Of a DNA stretch of 64,000 nt, positions 9,145-16,959 are shown one piece after another. The notes under the pieces were generated by a model. It searched no databases, had not been told where the DNA came from, and was given only the letters and a program-made list of their open reading frames with translations. A program made the position numbers and the translations under genes. Source of the DNA: Burkholderia contaminans (GTDB lineage: Bacteria > Pseudomonadota > Gammaproteobacteria > Burkholderiales > Burkholderiaceae); NCBI RefSeq assembly GCF_029633825.1, contig NZ_CP090640.1, positions 2,480,001 to 2,544,000 on the forward strand, in the 5' to 3' direction. Position 1 is the stretch's first letter. The number at the start of each line of letters is the position of its first letter.

Positions 9145-10764
9145 CTACGCGTCGCGCAGCGCGCGGCGCACGATCTTGCCGGTCGCGGTCATCGGCAGGC
9201 TGTCGACGAACGCGATCGCGCGCGGATACTCGTGCGCGGCGACGCGCGTGCGCACATGTGCCTGCAGCGCCTGCACGAGCGCATCGTCGCCGGTGTGGCC
9301 GGGATTCAGCACGACGAACGCCTTGACGATCTCGGTGCGCGTCGCGTCGGGCACGCCGACGACGGCGGCCATCCGCACCGCCGGATGCGTGAGCAGGCAG
9401 TCCTCGATCGGGCCCGGGCCGATCCGGTAGCCGGCGCTCGTGATCACGTCGTCGTCGCGGCCGACGAAGCGCACGAAGCCGTCGGCGTCGATCGTGCCCG
9501 TGTCGCCGGTCAGCAGGTAGTCGCCGGCGAACTTGTCGCGCGTCGCGTCGGCGTTGCGCCAGTATTCGAGGAACATCACCGGGTCGGGGCGGCGCACTGC
9601 GATACGCCCTTCGACGCCGGGCGGCAGCGGCGTGCCGTCCGCGTCGACGATCGCGACCGCATGGCCGGGCACGGCCCTGCCGATGGCGCCGGGCTGCGCA
9701 TCGAACAGCGCCGCGCACGACGACAGCACCATGTTGCACTCGGTTTGCCCGTAGAACTCGTTGATCGTCACGCCGAGCGCATCGCGCCCCCAGGCCGTCA
9801 GCTCGGTGCCGAGCGATTCCCCGCCGCTCGCGACGGACTTCAGCGACAGCGCGTAGCGTTCGCGCGGTGCCGGGACGGTGCGCATCAGCTTCAGCGCGGT
9901 GGGCGGCAGGAACGCATGGGTCACGCCGTGCCGTGCCATCAGCGCGAACGCCGCGTCGCCGTCGAATTTCTCGAAGCGGCGGGCGAGTACGGGCACGCCG
10001 TGATGCCATGACGGCAGCAGCACGTCGAGCAGGCCGCCGATCCATGCCCAGTCGGCGGGTGTCCAGAACAGGCGCGCGTCGCGCGGGAAGCACTGCTGCG
10101 ACATCTCGACGCCCGGCAGGTGGCCCAGCAGCACGCGATGCGCGTGCAACGCGCCTTTCGGTTTGCCCGTCGTGCCGGACGTATAGATGATGACCGCCGG
10201 ATCGTCGGCGGCCGTATCGGCCGGCACGAAGTCGGGTGTTTCGGCGGCGAGCGCCGCGTCGTAGCGCAGCACGCCCGGCTGATCGGGCGCATCGTCGCCG
10301 ATGCAGTAGACGGTATGCAGTGCCGGCAACCGGGCGCGCAGCGGTGCGATTTTCGCGTAGCCAGCTGCGTCGGTGACGAGCGCAGCCGCCTCGCTGTTCG
10401 CGAGCCGGTATTCGAGCGCATCGACGCCGAACAACGTGAAGAGCGGCACCGCGATCGCGCCGAGTTTGTACGCGGCGAGATGCGCGACGGCCGTTTCGGG
10501 GCCCTGCGCGAGAAAGATGCCGATGCGGTCGCCGCGCCGAAGGCCGGCGCGCACGAAGCTGTTCGCGAGCCGGTTAGAAGCATTCCTCAGGTCGTCGAAC
10601 GTGATCCGGAAAACGTCGCCTTGCGCCGTTTCGTGGATCAGCGCGAGGCGTCCGCTGCCGTCGGCCCATTTGTCGCAGACGTCCACGCCGATGTTGTAGC
10701 GCGCCGGGACGTCCCACGCGAAGCGGGAGAGCAGGTCGTCGTAACGGTCGGCGGCGGGTAGCAT
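9145..10764 (-). CDS. AMP-forming acyl-CoA synthetase/ligase
   Basis: This ANL-superfamily enzyme activates a carboxylic acid as acyl-AMP and then acyl-CoA. The 539-residue protein has the P-loop motif YTSGTTGKPKGAL, the NEFYGQTECN motif, the RFVGRDDDVITSAGYRIGP hinge region and a C-terminal PMTATGKIVRRALRD containing the catalytic Lys. The overall pattern (DICDKWADG-like N-terminus, EYWRN) resembles medium-chain/acetyl-CoA synthetase-like (AcsM) enzymes. A clear AGGAG precedes ATG 10764. The acyl substrate is not predictable. Confidence 0.9.
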   Translation of the reverse strand: MLPAADRYDDLLSRFAWDVPARYNIGVDVCDKWADGSGRLALIHETAQGDVFRITFDDLRNASNRLANSFVRAGLRRGDRIGIFLAQGPETAVAHLAAYKLGAIAVPLFTLFGVDALEYRLANSEAAALVTDAAGYAKIAPLRARLPALHTVYCIGDDAPDQPGVLRYDAALAAETPDFVPADTAADDPAVIIYTSGTTGKPKGALHAHRVLLGHLPGVEMSQQCFPRDARLFWTPADWAWIGGLLDVLLPSWHHGVPVLARRFEKFDGDAAFALMARHGVTHAFLPPTALKLMRTVPAPRERYALSLKSVASGGESLGTELTAWGRDALGVTINEFYGQTECNMVLSSCAALFDAQPGAIGRAVPGHAVAIVDADGTPLPPGVEGRIAVRRPDPVMFLEYWRNADATRDKFAGDYLLTGDTGTIDADGFVRFVGRDDDVITSAGYRIGPGPIEDCLLTHPAVRMAAVVGVPDATRTEIVKAFVVLNPGHTGDDALVQALQAHVRTRVAAHEYPRAIAFVDSLPMTATGKIVRRALRDA

Positions 10765-10830
10765 CGAGATGTCTCCTGGGGCGAACGTGGCGTCGCGCGA
10801 ACGGCTTACATCAGGATTTCACGCAGACGA

Positions 10831-10907
10831 ATCCACAATGATGTCCGAGGGTAGGGAATCTTCGTACTCGTCCAATAGCCACGGCTCGGTGCACGATTCC
10901 ACAATGA
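10831..10907. repeat. Two near-identical 12-base direct repeats upstream of the acyl-CoA ligase
   Basis: The motif TCCACAATGA occurs at 10832-10841 and again at 10898-10907, 66 bp apart, in the region between the leftward ligase and the rightward 39-codon gene. The spacing is compatible with regulator sites, but chance is possible. Confidence 0.3.
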
Positions 10908-10940
10908 CGCATAAGATCACGAAAAAATCAGTGTGTGACC

Positions 10941-11060
10941 ATGGATTTGCTTCTGATAGCTGCGGGGTTCAGCCTGATCGGAATCGGCGTACTGGTGGCG
11001 TTTGCCCGTCACGTCGATCCGTTGTCCGGCCGGTTCACCGGACGTCTGCGCAAGCGCTGA
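10941..11060 (+). CDS. Tiny membrane protein (39 residues)
   Basis: The frame begins MDLLLIAAGFSLIGIGVLVA, one strong transmembrane helix, followed by a short basic tail ending RLRKR. It resembles small accessory membrane subunits in size, but no partner operon is present, so the KdpF idea was not adopted. The ribosome-binding site is poor, which lowers confidence. It converges on the LysM/M23 gene across a long inverted repeat. Confidence 0.45.
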   Translation: MDLLLIAAGFSLIGIGVLVAFARHVDPLSGRFTGRLRKR

Positions 11061-11085
11061 CATCACCTTTCCCGGTTTTCACCGC

Positions 11086-11121
11086 GACGACACGCGATGC
11101 GTGCCGGCATCGCGTGTCGTC
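11086..11121. repeat. Perfect 15-bp inverted repeat between convergent genes
   Basis: GACGACACGCGATGC and its exact complement are separated by GTGCCG. The stem is long and perfect but lacks a T-run on either side. Its place between the convergent 39-codon gene and the LysM/M23 gene suggests a bidirectional transcription stop or mRNA end stabiliser. Confidence 0.6.
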
Positions 11122-11131
11122 TGTCGGGTGC

Positions 11132-11833
11132 TCAGCGCGCCGGCAGGTAGCGTGACGGGTCGATCGATCGGCCGCCGTAGCGCAACTCGAAATGCAGCGC
11201 GACCCGATCGCTGTCGCTGTTGCCCATCTCGGCGATCGATTGCCCTTGCGTGACCGACTGGCCTTCCTTCACCAGCAGCGCGCGGTTGTGCGCGTAGGCG
11301 GTCAGGTAGTCGGCGTTGTGCTTGAGGATGATCAGGTTGCCGTAGCCGCGCAGCCCGTTACCCGCATAGACCACCACACCCGGCGCCGCCGCGACCACCG
11401 GCGTGCCCGGCGAGTTCGCGATGTCGATGCCCTTCGATTTCGAGCCGTCGAACGTGCGGACCACATTGCCGGCTGCCGGCCAGATCAGCGCGATGCTCGA
11501 GGCCGGCTTGACGGCCGACTCGACCGGTGCGGAAGGCGCGGGGCGGGCCCGGCCGGCACTGCCGGTGCCGGTGGTCGACGGCGTCGATGCGGTGGTCGTG
11601 CCGGGCGGCGGCGCGACGCGCAGCACCTGGCCGACTTCGATCGCATCGGGGTTCGTCATCTGGTTCCAGCGCACGATGTTCGATACCGACGTGCGGTTGT
11701 CGCGCGCGATCTTGTAGAGCGTATCGCCACGCTCGACGCGATAGAACCCGGGGCCGACAGGCGCGGAGCCGCACGCGACGAGCAGGGCGGCGCAGGCGGC
11801 TGCGAAGAGTCGCTTCGTTGTTGTTCCGAACAT
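11132..11833 (-). CDS. LysM/M23 lipoprotein of the NlpD/EnvC type (murein hydrolase or activator)
   Basis: The 233-residue protein has a lipoprotein signal (LFAAACAALLVAC), a LysM peptidoglycan-binding domain (YRVERGDTLYKIARDNRTSVSNIVRWN) and a C-terminal M23 domain (GNLIILKHNADYLTAYAHN). The M23 part lacks the first metal-binding H-x3-D: the expected position reads FDGSKSKGIDIAN, with Ser/Lys in place of the His. It is therefore probably a degenerate, NlpD-like amidase activator at the septum rather than an active peptidase. ATG 11833 follows GAGG; a TTG four codons earlier is less likely. Confidence 0.85.
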   Translation of the reverse strand: MFGTTTKRLFAAACAALLVACGSAPVGPGFYRVERGDTLYKIARDNRTSVSNIVRWNQMTNPDAIEVGQVLRVAPPPGTTTASTPSTTGTGSAGRARPAPSAPVESAVKPASSIALIWPAAGNVVRTFDGSKSKGIDIANSPGTPVVAAAPGVVVYAGNGLRGYGNLIILKHNADYLTAYAHNRALLVKEGQSVTQGQSIAEMGNSDSDRVALHFELRYGGRSIDPSRYLPAR

Positions 11834-11985
11834 TGAACCTCGCAAAACCCTGCCGCTCGTGACGCGGCAGGCAACACAAAACGTCCGATTTTAACGGGTT
11901 CGACCCGCGTACCGCAGTTTGGGCCGTTATCGACGCTGCGGCGCGCTGCCTGACGGCGCCTCGGCCTGCGTATCGAGCCTGCGTA

Positions 11986-12897
11986 TCAGCCGGCGAGCGG
12001 GAGGACGCGAATCCGCAGCGTGGCCGTTTCGGTCGCACCGGGCGCCAGCATGCGCAGCCCGAGGCCGTTGTGGATCGCATCCGGCAGACCGAGCCACGGC
12101 TCGACGCAATAGAAGTCCGAATCCGGCTTCTCGGTCCAGGTCGTCACCGCGTACCACGGGATCGAACCCGGCACGTCGAGCGCGATCTCGATCGTGCGGC
12201 GGCGGCCCGGCATCACGATGCGCACCGGCGTGGCCGGTACGCCGTCGAGGCAGTGGAAGCGGTCGACGATATCCGGGTTGTCGAGGCGATATCGGGCTTC
12301 GCCCGGTTCCGGCGTGCTGATCGAGCCGTCGGCCTGCTGCGCGCAACGATGCGTGGGCGGCAGCTCAAGCGTGGTTTCGGCGCGTTCGCCGTGCGGCAGC
12401 GCGAAATAGAAGTGGTGGCCGGCGTAGTAGGGCAGCGGCGTGTCGCCGCGATTGGTCGTCGTCAGCGCGACTTCGAGCGTGTGCGAGTCGGCCAGCCGGT
12501 AGGTCGCCTCGAACCGGAAGTCGAACGGGTAACTTGCGCGCAGCGCGTCGGTCGCGTCGAGCGTCATCGACAGCGCGGCGCCATCGGCCGACGGCCGCGC
12601 GGCGAACGGCAGGTCGCGCGCGAAGCCGTGCATCGGCAGGTCGCGCACCACGCCGGTGGCGTCGCGCCAGCGGCCGAGTTCGCCATCGACGCGATGACGG
12701 CCGAGGAACGGGAACAGCAGCGGGTTGCCGCCGCGCACGCGCGCGAGATTGCTCCAGTCGGCCGTGTCCGGCCAGAAGATTACCGGTTCACCGTCGACAT
12801 CCCATGACAGCAGGCGGCCGCCGAATTGCGGAGCGACCCGTACGAGCGACGGGCCGGCATGAAGTTCGTGAATGTCGTGTTGCTGGAAGGTCGGCAT
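11986..12897 (-). CDS. Aldose 1-epimerase family protein
   Basis: The 303-residue galactose-mutarotase-like protein has the beta-supersandwich signatures: APQFGGRLLSWDVDGEPV near the start, PLLFPFLGRH, a catalytic-type His in MHGFARDLPF and YYAGHHFYFALP, and a C-terminal FYCVEPWLGLPDA with the conserved Glu. Such enzymes interconvert sugar anomers or act as hexose-6-phosphate mutarotases. No sugar operon is adjacent, so the substrate is open. Confidence 0.85.
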   Translation of the reverse strand: MPTFQQHDIHELHAGPSLVRVAPQFGGRLLSWDVDGEPVIFWPDTADWSNLARVRGGNPLLFPFLGRHRVDGELGRWRDATGVVRDLPMHGFARDLPFAARPSADGAALSMTLDATDALRASYPFDFRFEATYRLADSHTLEVALTTTNRGDTPLPYYAGHHFYFALPHGERAETTLELPPTHRCAQQADGSISTPEPGEARYRLDNPDIVDRFHCLDGVPATPVRIVMPGRRRTIEIALDVPGSIPWYAVTTWTEKPDSDFYCVEPWLGLPDAIHNGLGLRMLAPGATETATLRIRVLPLAG

Positions 12898-13067
12898 GGC
12901 GAATCGGGTTGGGCGGGTGGACGGGAACGGCGCGCTCCATTATCGGGCCATGGAGGCTCGGGGAAAACCCTTCTCGGGAAATCGCGAGTTTTTAAGACTG
13001 TCGACGGTCGGGATAATGGCTCTAAACCGGTGATGTTGCCGGGTCATGACACTTCGTGGAGGGGGCC

Positions 13068-13154
13068 ATGGATCTGGCAATGGCAATGGGTATCGCACTG
13101 TTCGGCATGTTCACCGGCAGCACGGTATTATTTTTCTATCAGCTCGGCCGCTGA
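13068..13154 (+). CDS. Tiny membrane protein (28 residues)
   Basis: ATG 13068 is preceded by a strong GGAGGGGG ribosome-binding site and opens a 28-codon frame, mostly one transmembrane helix (MGIALFGMFTGSTVLFFYQL) ending in GR. A classic terminator starts 23 bp after the stop, so this looks like a self-contained small gene. Its function is unknown. Confidence 0.55.
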   Translation: MDLAMAMGIALFGMFTGSTVLFFYQLGR

Positions 13155-13176
13155 CGGCAATTCCTGCCGAAATCGA

Positions 13177-13207
13177 AAGGCCCGCCATGCAAATGGCGGG
13201 CCTTTTG
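13177..13207 (+). terminator. Intrinsic terminator after the 28-codon gene
   Basis: A perfect 12-bp stem (AAGGCCCGCCAT / ATGGCGGGCCTT) with a GCAA tetraloop is followed by TTTT. It is among the clearest terminators in the window. Confidence 0.9.
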
Positions 13208-13374
13208 CTTTCTGACTGCTTACAAGATGCAAGCGTTTGTGTGCATTGCCGCAATATCCAGCCAAATGCCTTGGCGCAGTAATCCGGGCTCGGCATAATC
13301 GGGGCGCGTTTTTCGGACGCGCATCGCGTCGTCCGCTTCTCTTTCCGCTCAAACTTCACTAAAAGGACCGACGC

Positions 13375-14205
13375 GTGAGTCTCTGGTTTCTGGTATTCCT
13401 GAGCGTCCTGCAGGGCGTCACCGAACTCTTCCCCGTCAGCAGCCTCGGCCATACGCTGCTCGTGCCGGCGCTGTTCGGCATGCACATCGACAAGCACGCA
13501 CCGCAACTGCTGCCGTTTCTCGTCGCGCTGCACCTCGGCACCGCGCTGGCGCTGCTGTGGTATTTCCGCGCGCGCTGGATCGCGCTGATCAGCGGTTTCT
13601 TCGCGCAACTCGGCGGCCGCAAGAACGACGACGGGCACCTGATGTGGGCGCTCATCATCGGCACGATCCCGACCGGCATCGTGGGCCTGCTCCTCGAGAA
13701 GCGCATCGAACGCGTGTTCCACGACCTGCGGATCGTCGCGGTCGCGCTGATCGTGAACGGCGTGCTGCTGTGGCTCGGCGATCGCATCCAGCGCAGCCGC
13801 GCGCATCAGGCACCGGAGAAGATGACGTTCAAGCAGGCGTTCTTCGTGGGTCTCGCGCAGATCGGCGCGCTGATTCCGGGCTTCTCGCGCAGCGGGCTGA
13901 CGATGATCGCCGGCAATGCTGCAGGGCTGACGGCGGAGAAGGCTGCGGAATTCTCGTTCCTGCTCGGTACGCCGATCATTTTCGCGGCGGGTGTGCTCGA
14001 ACTGCCGAAGCTGTTCCATGCGCGCGACCAGCTCGCCGATGCGCTGCTCGGCGGCGTGCTGACGGCGATCGCCGCGTACCTGAGCGTGCGGTTCCTGATG
14101 CGCTACTTCGAAGGGCGTGGCCGGCTGGCTTCGTTCGGCGTGTATTGCGTGATCGCCGGTGTGTTCTGTCTCGGCTGGTTCATGCTGCATCCGCAGCCGG
14201 TTTGA
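13375..14205 (+). CDS. uppP: Undecaprenyl-diphosphatase (UppP/BacA)
   Basis: UppP converts undecaprenyl diphosphate to the monophosphate, recycling the lipid carrier of peptidoglycan and O-antigen synthesis; extra copies confer bacitracin resistance. The 276-residue membrane protein has both family motifs: [14 protein letters not shown] near residue 14, with the catalytic Glu, and PGFSRSGLT from about residue 168. The start is GTG 13375 behind an AAAGGA ribosome-binding site. Confidence 0.95.
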   Translation: MSLWFLVFLSVLQGVTELFPVSSLGHTLLVPALFGMHIDKHAPQLLPFLVALHLGTALALLWYFRARWIALISGFFAQLGGRKNDDGHLMWALIIGTIPTGIVGLLLEKRIERVFHDLRIVAVALIVNGVLLWLGDRIQRSRAHQAPEKMTFKQAFFVGLAQIGALIPGFSRSGLTMIAGNAAGLTAEKAAEFSFLLGTPIIFAAGVLELPKLFHARDQLADALLGGVLTAIAAYLSVRFLMRYFEGRGRLASFGVYCVIAGVFCLGWFMLHPQPV

Positions 14206-14256
14206 GGTTGGGATGGCTCACTTCGCGTGATCTGACGCGATGATCGGGTATAATTT

Positions 14257-14286
14257 CGGGCTCGGCTTCATGCCGGGCCCGTTTTG
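14257..14286 (+). terminator. Terminator after uppP
   Basis: GGGC.CGGC pairs with GCCG.GCCC around a TTCAT loop and is followed by GTTTTG. It lies about 50 bp after the uppP stop and separates it from tRNA-Arg. Confidence 0.7.
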
Positions 14287-14373
14287 TTTCGGGGCTTCGA
14301 GGTGCGTGGTTTTGTCGTTGCTCGATGCCCGGTGTCAAATGCGGCCCGCGCCAGCCGTGTCTTTTCTCCCCGA

Positions 14374-14450
14374 CCGCCCTTAGCTCAGTTGGATAGAGCA
14401 ACGGCCTTCTAAGCCGTAGGTCACACGTTCGAATCGTGTAGGGCGGGCCA
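14374..14450 (+). tRNA. tRNA-Arg (anticodon UCU)
   Basis: The cloverleaf is complete: acceptor CCGCCCT / AGGGCGG, D-arm GCTC...GAGC, anticodon stem ACGGC / GCCGT with loop CTTCTAA (anticodon TCT), T-arm ACACG-TTCGAAT-CGTGT, discriminator G and encoded CCA. It is a typical integration target, and the region immediately after it looks foreign. Confidence 0.96.
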
Positions 14451-14627
14451 GTCGAATCAAGCACTTACATTCGCTTTCTCGCTGCGTCAGCCATCAATCT
14501 GTCGTCCATGTAACCATGGCGTAACCAGGATTTGGTCAATCGGTGAAAATTCGCAACGCTGCCCGTTTGACGAGCCAGTTTCTCACCGGCGCCAAAGTAG
14601 AAGTCCACCGAGGATGAAGGCGCTTCA

Positions 14628-14852
14628 CTAGAGTTGCCAGGAATGCGCCGTCACTTGGTCTTTGGCGTGTGTGACCATTGCGGCGTCTGCCACCGGCGTT
14701 GACTCTTCGAGTTCTTCCTTTACTGAGTCCGTGACCATCTCGACAGCGGCAAACGAGTTGTACTCGCACATGCAGCTTTTCCAAAATGGCAGCGTCGAAT
14801 CGATGATGCGCACGCAGTGGGATGTTGGCGGCCTAGCTTGGGTTAGTGGCAT
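14628..14852 (-). CDS. Small orphan protein, doubtful
   Basis: A 74-codon frame coding an acidic, helical-looking product (for example MVTDSVKEELEESTPVADAA). Codon use fits the surrounding less GC-rich DNA. A competing frame on the plus strand (14662-15012, TTG start) is also open and looks equally natural, so only one of the two is likely real. No family was recognised. Confidence 0.25.
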   Translation of the reverse strand: MPLTQARPPTSHCVRIIDSTLPFWKSCMCEYNSFAAVEMVTDSVKEELEESTPVADAAMVTHAKDQVTAHSWQL

Positions 14853-14950
14853 GGAGAAGGCGCTTGTGGATGAGCATCATAGCGCTCTGAAGACCGCATT
14901 CCTTAAACTTGGCATCGATGACCCGGCAGTGCTTATGCGTTCATTCACCG

Positions 14951-15136
14951 TTATAGGGAGCGTATCTCTCGAGGGAGCGGGGGTGCCAGCGTGTCATCAC
15001 ACTCCCGAATGAATGCGTGCAGCTTTCGGTAACTCTGCTCAGCGCTCGTTGGTCGCTTTTCTGCTTCGGCTTCAAGCCAAATAGCCACTCGCTCGGTGTC
15101 GAGATCCGTTATCTTCAGCGGCACCAGCGTCGCCAC
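14951..15136 (-). pseudogene. Fragment of a phage-type tyrosine integrase
   Basis: The 61-residue piece reads ITDLDTERVAIWLEAEAEKR then SYRKLHAFIREC. This matches the pattern of the core-binding (SAM-like) domain of Burkholderia phage integrases, where a DLT.ERI..WL..EA..RPT...A.Y.LLRAF segment is typical. The catalytic domain is missing, so the gene is dead. Its direction, reading toward tRNA-Arg, is usual for an island integrase. Assigned by eye from family knowledge. Confidence 0.5.
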
Positions 15137-15277
15137 CAGCGAGTACGCTGATGAACGCGATCAATGCTGCATTGCCGTCCGCCATCATTTCTCCCGGACT
15201 TGAATTGGAAGTTGCAGTGTGTTTCGCAATTGAGTCAGAATGTGAACAGATAATTCGAAACCACATTACGGGGAATC

Positions 15278-15928
15278 ATGAAAGCGTTGATTTTGGTATG
15301 TTCGGCTGCGATTGTTCTGACCGCCTGCAGTGAATCGGACCAATCGCCTACGGTATCGCCAGTATCCAGCCCTAATGCGCCAGCGGTTTCGGCTGTTAGC
15401 GTGCAGCCGCAGTCAGCAGACGTTTGGGTCGACTTTGAACCAGAAACGTTCCGAAAGCAGTATGACGAGCTGGCAATGGCCGGCGGGGATGACACGATCC
15501 GGAGAATGAGCAAGACAAAGGATGGAATCGAAGTAACGCTTAATGATGAACGTTTTCAACGAGGGATAGCGGAACTGAAGAAGCTTGATTTGGCGAATGG
15601 GCATTTTGAGAGCCAGATTGGAATTCACCTTTACGTCAATAGTGCTAACAAGATTACAAGAATTGGCGTGGTAGGAGACCGGTCCGATCCCGTTAATCTT
15701 ATGCACTTTGTCGGTGCCGTGGGCATGGTCAATAACATCCTGAATCCGGGCTCGGATAAAAAAGCGAATATGGACTTTCTCGCGTCTCTAGGCCTTTTGA
15801 GGGGCGATGCCGACGCATCCATAGGGCAGCCGGTTTCAGCATTCAACCACGGCGGAGCATTCGCATGTATTTCTATGCCTTCCGAACAAACGACCAGTGT
15901 TGCCTGCGTTGTAACGCCGCGCTCATAG
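15278..15928 (+). CDS. Lipoprotein of unknown function in the putative island
   Basis: The 216-residue product has a lipoprotein signal (KALILVCSAAIVLTAC), then a Ser/Pro/Val-rich linker of about 30 residues and a globular part of about 160 residues (for example FRKQYDELAMAGGDDTIRRM). Codon use is poorer in G/C than in flanking genes, which suggests acquisition. The ribosome-binding site (GGGGAATC) is weak. No known domain was recognised. Confidence 0.65.
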   Translation: MKALILVCSAAIVLTACSESDQSPTVSPVSSPNAPAVSAVSVQPQSADVWVDFEPETFRKQYDELAMAGGDDTIRRMSKTKDGIEVTLNDERFQRGIAELKKLDLANGHFESQIGIHLYVNSANKITRIGVVGDRSDPVNLMHFVGAVGMVNNILNPGSDKKANMDFLASLGLLRGDADASIGQPVSAFNHGGAFACISMPSEQTTSVACVVTPRS

Positions 15929-16015
15929 TTGGTCGCGCACTCCGGGCCGGAATTCGATAGAGATTTCTGCACGGGACTGCAGAGCTGACGTGCGCTGGAC
16001 AACTCAGCGATAGCG

Positions 16016-16264
16016 GTGGGCGAAGTGGCCGAGGCAAAGGTGCGTCAGCTCGGCAAGGACAAGGGCGGAAACATCGGATTGGATACGGGCAGGGCGATGG
16101 CCAGTCACGATGTTGCCAATCCGATCGCAGGGGGAGACACCGTGTATCTCATCGTGCCCGACGGTGCCGGCTCGTATCGCTACACCGATAGGGTTCGAGG
16201 GAAGCCAGGACAGCGCCGAGCCGCCATTTCTGGCAGTCCCGCCATGATCGCGTTGCCTGAGTGA
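16016..16264 (+). CDS. Small hypothetical frame, doubtful
   Basis: An 82-codon frame from GTG 16016 with fairly natural composition (for example GGDTVYLIVPDGAGSYRYTD). There is no ribosome-binding site and no recognised family. It may be a leftover of a larger gene. The rest of the 15929-16497 interval shows no other coding signal. Confidence 0.22.
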   Translation: MGEVAEAKVRQLGKDKGGNIGLDTGRAMASHDVANPIAGGDTVYLIVPDGAGSYRYTDRVRGKPGQRRAAISGSPAMIALPE

Positions 16265-16497
16265 CGGTTTGCATGGGGCAGAATCCGGGCTGGTGCGGCC
16301 CGCTATCAATCCGGATCGCATGCCCGATAGCCATCCTTGGCCAGCTGCACCGACAACAATGCATTGACCGCCGGTCCTGCCGGCGGAGCAGTCCACAAGA
16401 CGGCATCGGGCCGGCGCAGCAGTGCGCACCCGCCGCCGTTCGAATCCCCACCCGGCACCCGTGGTGCGATGCGGGCGCCTCGACCAGGAGGTGAACG

Positions 16498-16959
16498 ATG
16501 ATCACGCTGACCGTCAACGGTAGCGAGCAGCACTTCGACGGCAATCCCGACATGCCGTTGCTCTGGTATCTGCGCGACGTCCTCGGCCATACCGGCACCA
16601 AGTTCGGCTGCGGCATGGCGCTGTGCGGCGCATGCACCGTGCACGTCGACGGCGTTGCGATCCGGTCGTGCATCACCCCGGTCGCGGCCGCTTCCGGCAA
16701 GCGCGTGACGACGATCGAGGGACTGTCGACGAACCTCGATCATCCGCTGCAGCAGGCCTGGCAGGAACTGAACGTCGCGCAGTGCGGCTACTGCCAGTCC
16801 GGGCAGATCATGCAGGCCGCATCGCTGCTGAAGACGAATCCCCATCCGACCGACGCCGACATCGACGATGCGATGTCGGGCAACATCTGCCGCTGCGGCA
16901 CCTACACGCGCATTCGTGCGGCGATCCGCCTGGCTGTACGCCGCGGAGGTGCCGCATGA
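16498..16959 (+). CDS. iorA: Molybdenum hydroxylase [2Fe-2S] small subunit (IorA-like)
   Basis: The small subunit passes electrons from the molybdenum site through two [2Fe-2S] clusters. The 153-residue protein shows the plant-type ferredoxin motif (C-x4-C-x2-C-x11-C, from [14 protein letters not shown]) and the second, helical cluster motif (CGYCQSGQ ... [11 protein letters not shown]). AGGAGGTG precedes ATG 16498. The stop overlaps the start of the large subunit (ATGA), so the two are translationally coupled. Homologues include isoquinoline 1-oxidoreductase and periplasmic aldehyde oxidases. Confidence 0.88.
   Translation: MITLTVNGSEQHFDGNPDMPLLWYLRDVLGHTGTKFGCGMALCGACTVHVDGVAIRSCITPVAAASGKRVTTIEGLSTNLDHPLQQAWQELNVAQCGYCQSGQIMQAASLLKTNPHPTDADIDDAMSGNICRCGTYTRIRAAIRLAVRRGGAA

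Larger units (their letters stand above)
14451..16264. mobile_element. Remnant of an integrated element next to tRNA-Arg
   Basis: From the tRNA 3' end to just before the iorA promoter the DNA is visibly less GC-rich and uses more A/T-ending codons than its neighbours. It contains a piece of a tyrosine integrase, orphan small frames and a lipoprotein gene, and no housekeeping gene. No copy of the tRNA 3' end was found at the far side, so the right boundary is only a guess. No intact mobility gene survives. Confidence 0.45.

Noticed and set aside
10941..11060. Calling the 39-codon gene kdpF
   Set aside because: No kdpA/B/C follows and the basic tail does not fit KdpF.
15151..15333. 60-codon plus-strand frame before the island lipoprotein
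   Set aside because: Overlaps the lipoprotein start, lacks a ribosome-binding site and has no recognisable pattern.
16436..16460. TTCGAATCC followed by CACCCGGCACC, resembling a tRNA T-arm or an att copy
   Set aside because: The flanking bases do not pair as a T-stem and only about eight bases match the tRNA-Arg end.
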